Positions 1-5,648 of a stretch of DNA of 15,805 nt are shown here, piece after piece. A model generated the notes under the pieces. That model was given only the letters and a program-made list of their open reading frames with translations. It did not search any database and was not told the DNA's origin. Source of the DNA: Chloroflexota bacterium (GTDB lineage Bacteria > Chloroflexota > Chloroflexia > Thermomicrobiales > UBA6265); the NCBI GenBank assembly GCA_023423795.1, contig JAFAEX010000289.1, positions 1-15,805 of the forward strand. Direction: 5' to 3'. Within the stretch, counting starts at the first letter, position 1, and every line of letters starts with the position of its first letter. The position numbers and the translations under genes were made by a program.

Positions 1-163
1 GCAGGTGGTCGCGCCCGGCCACGGGTTCGGGATCGCCGCCCTCGGGCACGAAGGCGCGGGCGGCGGCGAGCAGGCCGCCGTCGGCCGAACCGGCGGTGCC
101 GCGGCCGCGGGAGGCTGCCGCGCGTTCGGGGGAATCGGGGTGGTCCGCAGGGTGGTCGCTCAT
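1..163 (-). CDS. Partial N-terminus of an unrecognised protein, leaves left edge
   Basis: The minus strand opens with ATG at 163 and stays open for 54 codons to the window edge. The N-terminus reads MSDHPADHPDSPERAAA, then Gly/Ala/Arg-rich sequence, then GLLAAARAFVPEGGDPEPV. It is polar and probably disordered at first, with no signal peptide or membrane segment. No domain can be recognised from 54 residues. There is no Shine-Dalgarno sequence, but a TATACT box lies at 175-170, so transcription would start about at the ATG and the mRNA may be leaderless. That spacing is the main reason for choosing this start. The rest of the gene is outside the window, so no function is proposed. Confidence 0.5.
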   Translation of the reverse strand, partial: MSDHPADHPDSPERAAASRGRGTAGSADGGLLAAARAFVPEGGDPEPVAGRDHL

Positions 164-169
164 GGGCGG

Positions 170-175
170 AGTATA
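170..175 (-). promoter_or_regulatory. -10 box TATACT, probable leaderless promoter
   Basis: On the minus strand TATACT ends 6 bases before the ATG at 163, so the expected transcription start coincides with the start codon. No convincing -35 hexamer is seen about 17 bases upstream. The same hexamer occurs at 2120-2125 before another small gene. Confidence 0.4.
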
Positions 176-336
176 GGCGCGGGCCGCCGCCGGTGCGCCG
201 TTCGCCGCGCCGGGCGTCTCGGACGCGTCCCGTTTCCAACCTGCTGCGCCCTCCTTCGGGAGGAGGCGGGCGCGCCGGCGTCGCTCGTCGCCATACCTTC
301 ATCGCCGCCATCCCGCCCGTTCACCTGCTCCCCCGT

Positions 337-419
337 GTCATCCCGAGCCTGGCGAGGGATCTCGTCGCCGCCCGGTTCCTCGACACGCGCACGAGATCCC
401 TCGGCAGGCTCGGGATGAC
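337..419. repeat. Palindromic dispersed repeat, family 1, copy 1
   Basis: Two 29-base arms, 337-365 and 391-419, are near-perfect reverse complements. The left begins GTCATCCCGAGCCTGGCGAG and the right ends CAGGCTCGGGATGAC. They flank a 25-base centre. A second copy lies at 7712-7797 with the same arm sequence and a different centre. It encodes no protein and sits in a spacer, as expected of REP/MITE-like elements. The rest of spacer 164-509 shows only a possible promoter at 454-462. Confidence 0.8.
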
Positions 420-453
420 TCGCGGGTGGCGAGATGGTCTGGCCCAACCCGCG

Positions 454-462
454 TGCTACCAT
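454..462 (+). promoter_or_regulatory. Possible extended -10 (TGCTACCAT) for the 510-1278 pair
   Basis: TG-C-TACCAT has the form of an extended -10 element and lies about 48 bases before the GTG start at 510. It follows directly after the family 1 repeat. No good -35 is visible, so this is a weak call from pattern only. Confidence 0.25.
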
Positions 463-509
463 CGGCTGAGACTCATCCTCGCCGGGCGCGGCCCGGAGGA
501 CGGTGCACC

Positions 510-791
510 GTGGCCCAACGCAACCCTGTCGAGCCGATCGAAGACGCCCCGGCTGCCGACGACCGCGGGTACGAGGAGTTGACGCCGGAGGAGGCCCGCG
601 AGGTCTTCGAAGCGGACATCCGCCGCCTGCTCGGCATCAGCGGCGACGAGTTTCTGCGCCGCTACGACGCCGGCGAACTGGTCCCCTACGACGAGGAAGG
701 GGAGAACGTGCGCGTCGTCAGCGCGATCCTGTCGATGACCCTGGTGAGGCCATGGACCTTTGAGGGCGGACGCCTTCGCTTCGTCAGTTGA
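510..791 (+). CDS. Small acidic protein, first gene of a toxin-antitoxin-like pair
   Basis: This is a 93-residue acidic protein. GTG at 510 is chosen because CGGAGGA (494-500) lies 9 bases upstream; the frame is open further upstream but has no ribosome site there. The core reads LTPEEAREVFEADIRRLLGISGDEFLRRYDAGEL, then a short acidic stretch, then RVVSAILSMTLVRPW. The LGIS-EEF-RRYDAGE pattern resembles small uncharacterised proteins that I recall as common in cyanobacteria, actinobacteria and Chloroflexota, often beside a second small gene; this is from memory. The last 32 bases overlap the next gene, which indicates translational coupling. It has no signal peptide, membrane segment or clear helix-turn-helix. 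It could be the antitoxin-like partner of the downstream protein. The coding call is firm, the role is inference. Confidence 0.7.
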   Translation: MAQRNPVEPIEDAPAADDRGYEELTPEEAREVFEADIRRLLGISGDEFLRRYDAGELVPYDEEGENVRVVSAILSMTLVRPWTFEGGRLRFVS

Positions 792-1278
792 AGCGCTCAA
801 CGACATCGTTGGCAGCGTGACGCACCACCGGTTGGTCGTGTTGTCGCGGGGCGGCGGCGGCCTGGATGCGCTCATCGGATTCCGGTCCTCCGCGAACGTG
901 CTCGCGGCCGCTCCGTTGCGCGGGGCGGCGCTGGCGGTGCGGGTGTTCCTCGATGCTCGCGATCCCTCGGGTGATGCGGCCCGGCCGATAACGGGCTACG
1001 ACTACGCCCTGCTCGACCGGGACGGCGTCGAGTTGCTGGCCTACCACTGGCACCCGGGCCGGGGCGGTCTGGGGCAGGACGCGCCGCACGTCCACGTCTC
1101 GGCGGCGCTGCGCCCCGGGCGCGCCTCCGGGAACGCCGCGATCCTGTCGCTGGACAAGCGCCACCTGCTGACCGGCCCGGTCGCGCTGGCCGGGTTCCTC
1201 GGCATGCTCGTCGGGGAGTTCGGCATCGCGCCCGTCGCGGCCGACTGGCGCGCCCGCCTCGCGCCGCCCGTGCCCTGA
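760..1278 (+). CDS. Hypothetical protein, second gene of the pair, HxH motif
   Basis: This is a 172-residue protein. TTG at 760 is preferred because GGTGAGG (743-749) lies 10 bases upstream and the nearby ATG at 752 is in another frame and hits a stop after three codons. GTG at 817 is a weaker alternative. The start overlaps the preceding gene by 32 bases. Visible features are GYDYALLDRDGVELLAYHWHP near the middle, DAPHVHVSAAL with an HVHV motif, and a C-terminal DKRHLLTGPVALAGFLGMLV. The small acidic partner plus a basic, His-containing second protein is loosely reminiscent of the TumE/DUF6516 toxin group, but I cannot align them with confidence. Codon use matches the neighbours. No function is assigned. 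Confidence 0.7.
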   Translation: MRADAFASSVEALNDIVGSVTHHRLVVLSRGGGGLDALIGFRSSANVLAAAPLRGAALAVRVFLDARDPSGDAARPITGYDYALLDRDGVELLAYHWHPGRGGLGQDAPHVHVSAALRPGRASGNAAILSLDKRHLLTGPVALAGFLGMLVGEFGIAPVAADWRARLAPPVP

Positions 1279-1401
1279 GGCTCCCGGCGTCCGTGCCGAA
1301 CACGGGGCCGTCGCTTCGTCCGGACCGGATCGCGTTCCCGCGCCCGACCGCGTAGCATTCCGCCCATCGACCAACCCGCCGCCCGCCTCGCTGCCCACGG
1401 A

Positions 1402-1430
1402 GCAGGTGGCACGAGGTCCTTGTCACCTGC
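1402..1430 (+). promoter_or_regulatory. 10-bp hairpin or operator in the leader of the 1444 gene
   Basis: GCAGGTGGCA (1402-1411) pairs with TGTCACCTGC (1421-1430) with one G-U pair around the 9-base loop CGAGGTCCT. The hairpin ends 2 bases before the GGGAG ribosome site (1433-1437), so it could affect translation as RNA or be a dyad operator as DNA. It matches no riboswitch class that I can identify. Confidence 0.5.
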
Positions 1431-1443
1431 GTGGGAGTTCCCG

Positions 1444-2082
1444 ATGCTCGTCGCCTTCGCCGCCCTCGTGGGGTTGCTCAACGCGCACGTCCCCTGAACG
1501 GTCAACATGGGGCTCAGCCTCGGTCTCCTCGGTCGAGGGGACGCCCGGGCCGCGTGGAGGTACGGTCTGCTGCACGTGTTTGCGGCAGGCATGGGCGGCG
1601 CGTTGGTCGGCGGGCTGCTCGGCGGGATCGGGCAGGCGCTCGGGCTCGGCCGCTGGGCGCCGTGGATCGTCGGCGGCGTCGCGCTGCTGGCGCTGGCGGT
1701 CGCCCTGACCCGGCGCACCTACCAACTCGGGCGGCAGCGGCAGGTGCCCCGCCGCTGGGCGCGCGGCACCGCACCGGCGAAGATCTACGCGCTCTGGGGC
1801 CTGATGATGGGGTGCGGCCTCTACACCCCCGTCTACCACACGGCGCTGCTGGTGCTGCTGGCGGTCCAGCTCGTTTCCGGGTTCTGGCTCGGGCTGGCGA
1901 CCGGGTTCGCCTTCGGCATCGTCAGGCAGGCGACGTCGCTCTGGCCGGTCGCCCGCCGCTACGACCCCGGGCGGACGATGGGTCTGCTCGAATCGCTGCG
2001 GCCGGGCGCGCGGGCGTTCAACATCGCGCTGGTGGCGATGGCGCTGGCGGTCGTCGTCGCCGGGCTGCTCGGCATCGGGTAG
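1444..2082 (+). CDS. Polytopic membrane protein with in-frame TGA at codon 18
   Basis: From ATG at 1444 the frame reads MLVAFAALVGLLNAHVP, then TGA at 1495-1497, then TVNMGLSLGLLGRGD and on without interruption to 2082, giving 212 residues if the TGA is read through. GGGAG lies 6 bases before ATG 1444. ATG 1507, the conservative start giving 191 residues, has no ribosome site and would lose the first membrane helix. About five or six hydrophobic segments follow. A second-half segment, GLMMGCGLYTPVYHTALLVLL, looks like a pseudo-repeat of the first helix, with Cys-Thr-Pro elements facing the AHVP-stop-T region. This half-repeat layout is loosely like CcdA/DsbD-type thiol-redox membrane proteins, but I cannot name the family. 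The TGA may be selenocysteine, a nonsense mutation or a sequencing error. Codon periodicity is the same on both sides of it. Confidence 0.6.
1518..1538 (+). promoter_or_regulatory. Weak SECIS-like hairpin candidate after the TGA
   Basis: CCTCG (1518-1522) can pair with CGAGG (1534-1538) around an 11-base loop beginning with G. The loop begins 25 bases after the TGA (1495-1497), within the range described for bacterial SECIS elements. A five-pair stem is common by chance at this GC content, so this is only a candidate. Confidence 0.15.
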
Positions 2083-2119
2083 GCGACCCGGCCGCGACGA
2101 CCCGGTGGGCGCGGCGTCC

Positions 2120-2125
2120 TATACT
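2120..2125 (+). promoter_or_regulatory. -10 box TATACT before the small 2167 gene
   Basis: TATACT is followed by a leader of about 35 bases with AGGAG at 2152-2156 and GTG at 2167. No clear -35 is seen. It suggests that the small protein gene starts its own transcript, perhaps including the ATP-grasp gene downstream. Confidence 0.4.
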
Positions 2126-2166
2126 TCCGCTCGTCGAGCCGACGATTCGCCAGGAGCGCCGAACCC

Positions 2167-2394
2167 GTGATGGACCTCGTTCCCGCCGATACCCGGGTTT
2201 TCCTTTTCCACACCCCGAACGCCGCCGTGGACCCCGGCGCGGCGATGAACGCCGTCAACGAGTGGCTGTCCAAGGACCGCTCGGCCGCCCGCTACCCGAA
2301 CCTGCGGGTGCGCGACATCACCGTCACCTCCGACGGCGCGAACGGCGTCTACACCGTCGTCGTCTGCGACCTCGGCCAGCCGGCCGGGGTCTGA
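2167..2394 (+). CDS. Small hypothetical protein, Cse60-like pattern
   Basis: This is a 75-residue protein. GTG at 2167 sits 10 bases after AGGAG (2152-2156); the next codon, ATG at 2170, is an alternative. The sequence contains TRVFLFHTPNAAVDPG, AMNAVNEWLSK, LRVRDITVTSDG and NGVYTVVVCDL. The order is a strand with a His, a helix with N-WL, then two strands. It recalls the small Cse60/DUF2758 family, whose members have a similar F-H / vN-WL / I-DI / vvY layout. The resemblance is by eye only and the function of that family is poorly known. The protein is soluble with no signal peptide. The ATP-grasp gene follows after about 100 bases on the same strand, so cotranscription is possible. Confidence 0.65.
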   Translation: MMDLVPADTRVFLFHTPNAAVDPGAAMNAVNEWLSKDRSAARYPNLRVRDITVTSDGANGVYTVVVCDLGQPAGV

Positions 2395-2495
2395 CCGGCG
2401 ATGCGCCTCGGCGCGGAACGCGGCGCGATGGGCCGTCCGGGATTGTCGCCCGGCCGTGATGCCGCGCGGGGTGGGCAATCCGGCTGGATCGCCCG

Positions 2496-3794
2496 ATGAC
2501 CGGCGCGACGGCCGCGAGCGTTTCTCCGTCCGCCCCGGCGCAGGGGATGCCGCCGCGCGTCCTGATCCTGTACGGGCCGACCAGTTACCGCGGCGGCGCG
2601 TTCCTCGATGCCGCCGCGCGGCTGGGGCTGGACGTCGTGCAGGGCATCGACCTGCCGGACCCGCTGGCCGGGCGGTGGGGCGTGCCCGTCTCGCTCGATT
2701 TCGCCGACGAGCCGGCCGCGCTGGCGCGCATCGCGGCGCTGCACGCCGAGCGGCCCTTCGCCGCCGTGCTCGCCGTCGATGACGGCGCCACGCTGCTGGC
2801 CGCCCGCGCGGCAGCCCGGCTCGGCCTGCCGCACAACGACCCGGCGTCGGCGCTGGCCGCGCGCGACAAGTGGGTGATGCGCGAGCGTTTCGCCGCGGCG
2901 GGCGTGCCGGTACCGTGGTTCCGCCGCTTCCCGCTGGACGCCGACCCGGAGGCCGTCGCCCGGGCGGTCGCCTATCCCTGCGTGGTCAAGCCGCCGCGCC
3001 TGTCCGGCAGCCGCGGCGTCATCCGCGCCAACGACCAAGACGACCTGCGCGCCGCGTGGGAGCGCACCCGCAAACTGGTCGAGGACGAGGGCGCGGAACC
3101 GGATGCGGCGTTCCTGCTGGTCGAGGCGTACCTGCCGGGCGTCGAGGTCGCCGTCGAGGGGCTGCTGACCGGCGGCGACTTGCGGGTGCTGGCGATCTTC
3201 GACAAGCCGGACCCGCTGGAAGGGCCGTACTTCGAGGAGACGATCTACGTCACCCCGTCGCGGCTGCCGGCGGAAACGCGGGACGCGATTGCCGCGGGCA
3301 CGGCGGCGGCAGCCGCCGCGGTCGGGCTGCGCGAAGGGCCGGTCCACGCCGAATTGCGGATCAACGAGGATGGCGTGTGGCCGATCGAACTGGCCGGGCG
3401 TTCCATCGGCGGGTTGTGTTCCTCTGTGCTGGAGTTCGGGGTCGGCGCGTCGCTGGAAGAATTGATCCTGCGCCACGCGGTCGGGTTGCCGCTGCCGGAC
3501 ACGGACCTCGCCGGCGGCGCGGCCGGCGTGATGATGATCCCGATCCCGAAGGGCGGCATGCTGCGCGGCTGGTCGGGCGCGGAGGCGGCCTGCGCGGTGC
3601 CCGGCGTGACCGGCGTGGAGATCACCGCGAAGGTGAACCACCCGGTCGTGCCGCTGCCGGAGGGCGCGAGTTACCTCGGGTTCATCTTCGCGCGCGGGGA
3701 AAGCCCGGCCTTCGTCGAGGACGCGATCCGGCAGGCCCACGCCAACCTCGCCTTCCGCATCGAACCGACCATCCCGCTGCGGGCGGTGGGGTAG
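2496..3794 (+). CDS. ATP-grasp carboxylate-amine ligase, L-amino-acid-ligase type
   Basis: The 432-residue protein has the ATP-grasp order: an N-terminal pre-ATP-grasp domain (RVLILYGPTSYRGG, about 21-34), an ATP-binding core with CVVKPPRLSGSRGV (Lys165 and a glycine-rich loop, about 162-175) and LLVEAYLPGVEVAVEG (about 207-222), then HAELRINEDG and PIELAGRSIGG (about 284-306). The C-terminus, MMIPIPKGGML to SYLGFIFARG, matches the LAL_C2 domain of L-amino-acid ligases. Such enzymes join a carboxylate to an amine through an acyl-phosphate with ATP hydrolysis; the substrates here are unknown. The usual Mg-binding Asn of E-x-N-x-R is Ala300, which I believe is normal in this subgroup. ATG 2496 has a weak ribosome site. 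ATG 2547 is an alternative that trims 17 low-complexity residues. Confidence 0.9.
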   Translation: MTGATAASVSPSAPAQGMPPRVLILYGPTSYRGGAFLDAAARLGLDVVQGIDLPDPLAGRWGVPVSLDFADEPAALARIAALHAERPFAAVLAVDDGATLLAARAAARLGLPHNDPASALAARDKWVMRERFAAAGVPVPWFRRFPLDADPEAVARAVAYPCVVKPPRLSGSRGVIRANDQDDLRAAWERTRKLVEDEGAEPDAAFLLVEAYLPGVEVAVEGLLTGGDLRVLAIFDKPDPLEGPYFEETIYVTPSRLPAETRDAIAAGTAAAAAAVGLREGPVHAELRINEDGVWPIELAGRSIGGLCSSVLEFGVGASLEELILRHAVGLPLPDTDLAGGAAGVMMIPIPKGGMLRGWSGAEAACAVPGVTGVEITAKVNHPVVPLPEGASYLGFIFARGESPAFVEDAIRQAHANLAFRIEPTIPLRAVG

Positions 3795-3813
3795 GGTCGG
3801 CGTGATCGAGAGG

Positions 3814-4266
3814 TCATCGCTCCGAGCCCGGTTTCGGCGGGCCGCCTTCGGGGAACAAGGCGATGAAGGTGGCCGGGTTGACGATCCGAACCTCGCCAAC
3901 CCTGTCGAGGACGAGGATGTCGTCGTCGCCGGTGACGAGGTGGGCGGCCAGGCCTACGACTGCGGTCGCAATTGCCGCATCATCCCTGGGGTCGCGGCAG
4001 AGGCGGGGAATATCGGCAGGCAGATCGACGACGAGGCCGTCGCGGCGAAGCGCGGAGAGCATCATCGTCGTTTCGTTCTCGACGTATCGGCGGGCGAACC
4101 ATGGACGACGGAGCACGCGGGCGGCTTCGTCGAGGATGTAGTCGGGCGTCACCAGATGGACGTCGCCACGGCGCACGCTCCGGAGTACCTCGCCCGGTTT
4201 GTTCCCCGGTCGGCCATACCCGATGAACCCGGACACGATCGCGTTGGCGTCGAGCGTGATCCGCAT
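3814..4266 (-). CDS. PIN-domain ribonuclease toxin, COG1569 type
   Basis: This 150-residue PIN domain begins MRITLDANAIVSGFIG with Asp6. TPDYILDEAARVLRRPWF supplies Glu47. RDPRDDAAIATA carries Asp95/Asp96, and LVTGDDDILVL carries Asp114-116. These are the acidic metal-binding residues of PIN nucleases, and the layout is that of the toxin component, PIN family. It would cleave RNA when not bound by its antitoxin. The start ATG lies 2 bases after the antitoxin stop, with GGTAAGG just before it inside the antitoxin end, so the two are translated as one unit. It converges with the ATP-grasp gene, leaving 19 bases between the stops and no visible terminator. All catalytic acids appear present, so it looks intact. 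Confidence 0.9.
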   Translation of the reverse strand: MRITLDANAIVSGFIGYGRPGNKPGEVLRSVRRGDVHLVTPDYILDEAARVLRRPWFARRYVENETTMMLSALRRDGLVVDLPADIPRLCRDPRDDAAIATAVVGLAAHLVTGDDDILVLDRVGEVRIVNPATFIALFPEGGPPKPGSER

Positions 4267-4268
4267 CC

Positions 4269-4562
4269 TTACCGGTCGTCCGCGCTTCGCACGTCGCGGA
4301 CTGCCTGGGCGACCTGTCGTTCGACCTCCTCGAAATCGACATCAGCGAATGCGGCGGTGATGCGATCGAGGGCGGCTTCTTCGCGTGCGCGTCGTTCGCC
4401 GATCGCCTTGTCGTTGTCCAGGGTCACGATCGCCGCCACCGGCTGTTCGGCCCGCGTCAGCGTCGCCCGGCGGCCGCTGCGCCGGACCCGCTCGACGATG
4501 GAGGCGAGGCTCTCGGTGGCGGAGTCGATGTCGTAGGTTTCGTCGAACGGTTCGGCAACCAT
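4269..4562 (-). CDS. Phd/YefM-family antitoxin
   Basis: This is a 97-residue protein. Its first half has the Phd/YefM pattern: DIDSATESLASIVERVRRSGR (Ser-Ala then L-x-x-I-V) followed by RATLTRAEQPVAAIVTLDN, the strand pair with TR-x-x-x-P-V-A. The C-terminal half is a charged helix (RREEAALDRITAAFADVDF, then EEVERQVAQAV) that would bind and neutralise the PIN toxin. The N-terminal half normally binds operator DNA and represses its own operon. ATG at 4562 has AGGAGG 5 bases upstream (minus strand 4573-4568). It is the first gene of the pair, the usual type II order. Confidence 0.9.
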   Translation of the reverse strand: MVAEPFDETYDIDSATESLASIVERVRRSGRRATLTRAEQPVAAIVTLDNDKAIGERRAREEAALDRITAAFADVDFEEVERQVAQAVRDVRSADDR

Positions 4563-4595
4563 TGCCGCCTCCTGGCGCGTGGGCGTGTTGCCGAC

Positions 4596-4601
4596 AGGAT
4601 A
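4596..4601 (-). promoter_or_regulatory. Possible -10 (TATCCT) of the Phd/PIN operon
   Basis: TATCCT on the minus strand lies 33 bases before the antitoxin ATG. TTGCGC (4626-4621) could be its -35 at 19 bases spacing, which is long. No clear dyad operator is seen between promoter and start. Confidence 0.3.
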
Positions 4602-4637
4602 GGAGCGAATGCGGCCGCCCGCGCAATCCTGCCCGCG

Positions 4638-4684
4638 GCGTTGCCGGTGGCCGGATCGTTTCGCCGCCCGCCATCATTCCCGGG
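4638..4684 (-). repeat. Family 2 repeat, solitary A-box copy
   Basis: Read on the minus strand this has CGGGAATGATGGCGG and, a few bases on, GATCCGGCCACCGGCAACGC. The same two blocks, in the same order, occur at 5309-5352 on the plus strand, and a more diverged version lies at 13553-13590. It lies between the Phd promoter and the MarR gene. Confidence 0.6.
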
Positions 4685-4774
4685 CTTGCCCGGGATCGGC
4701 GACCATCCCCCGGCGGAATCGTTCCTGCGCGGCCGTGAGGACGGGACGGCGCGGCGACGAAAACGGAGGACCAC

Positions 4775-5209
4775 GTGGCGGCGCAGCCCCCGTTCGGCGA
4801 CGACGACTACCGAGCGCTGGCCGCGTTCCGCGCCGGGTTGCGCCGCTTCCTCCGCTTCAGCGAGGACGCCGCCCGCGCCGCCGGCCTCAGCCCGCAGCAG
4901 CACCAGCTCCTGCTCGCCGTGCGCGGCCACGATGGGCCGGAGCCGCCCACCATCGGGGACCTCGCCGACGCGCTGCAGGTTCGGCACCACTCCGCCGTCG
5001 GCCTGATCGACCGGATGGAGGAGGCCGGGTACGTCCGCCGCGAACGCTCGGCCATCGACAGCCGCCGCGTCCACGTCGCCATCTCCCCGGCCGGGGAGGA
5101 CGTCCTGCGCTCCCTCACCGCCGCCCACCGGCAGGAATTGCGGCGGCTCGGCGAACTGCTCCGCCCGCTGGAGGCGTTCGGGCCCGGCGATGCGCCGATG
5201 GAGGGATGA
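4775..5209 (+). CDS. MarR-family transcriptional regulator
   Basis: This 144-residue winged-helix regulator starts at GTG 4775, with GGAGGA (4765-4770) 4 bases upstream. After an N-terminal dimerisation helix (ALAAFRAGLRRFLRFSED) come LSPQQHQLLLAVRG, then the recognition region PTIGDLADALQVRHHSAVGL and the wing RRERSAIDSRRVHVAISPAG. IDRMEEAGYVRR and D-x-R-x-x-x-V are typical MarR signatures. Its C-terminal helix is RSLTAAHRQELRRLGELL. Such proteins are dimeric repressors that often respond to phenolics, oxidants or drugs. Nothing divergent lies next to it, and the neighbouring CLC gene is convergent, so its target is unknown. Length is normal for the family. Confidence 0.9.
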   Translation: MAAQPPFGDDDYRALAAFRAGLRRFLRFSEDAARAAGLSPQQHQLLLAVRGHDGPEPPTIGDLADALQVRHHSAVGLIDRMEEAGYVRRERSAIDSRRVHVAISPAGEDVLRSLTAAHRQELRRLGELLRPLEAFGPGDAPMEG

Positions 5210-5308
5210 TCGCGTACCGGCGGCGGCCGGGCCGGACGGTTGCCGACCACCGACGCTGCTACCCACCCGGGGTTGATAGTCCGATGCGGGCGCTTGCCAT
5301 GCCCGCTC

Positions 5309-5494
5309 GGGAATGATGGCGGTTGCCCCAATGATCCGGCCACCGGCGACGCCCGCCCGGGGCTGGAGGCCCGGGCTACGGGCACGAAACCCCTCCGGGG
5401 TTGAACCCGGCGGACGGCACCCCGACGCCCGTGCCCAGTCCCGGAGGGACTTCGTTTCCGTAGCCCGGGAATCCATTCCCGGGCGTCGCCGGTG
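5309..5494. repeat. Large palindromic repeat, family 2, with B-box arms
   Basis: The A-box GATGGCGGTTGCC (5315-5327) leads into CACCGGCGACGCCCG, then the B-box arm 5355-5403 (with CCCGGGCTACGGGCACGAAA). The inverted B-box arm is at 5436-5484 and is followed by GTCGCCGGTGGCC. The two arms form a long imperfect hairpin around a centre of about 32 bases. A related element lies at 13553-13780. It has no coding potential. The rest of spacer 5210-5648 shows nothing else I can name, and the MarR and CLC genes converge across it. Confidence 0.75.
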
Positions 5495-5648
5495 GCCGCG
5501 TGTTCCTGGCGACCGCCGGCGTCGTGGCCGCCGAACGCGGAGGAGGCGGATCGAGCGGGCAACCGCAATCGGCCACGCCATCGGGTGTCGTTCGATCGCG
5601 GGAACCCTCCGCGTGTAGCGAGGGAGCGGATCGCCCCGCCACTGGCCG

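Noticed and set aside
5..418. Plus-strand open frame at the left end
   Set aside because: It runs through the minus-strand gene start, its TATACT box and the palindromic repeat; the translation is low-complexity.
2349..3899. Long open frame of 516 codons on the minus strand opposite the ATP-grasp gene
   Set aside because: Arg/Gly/Asp-rich low-complexity translation without domains; the plus strand carries clear ATP-grasp motifs. A GC-rich shadow.
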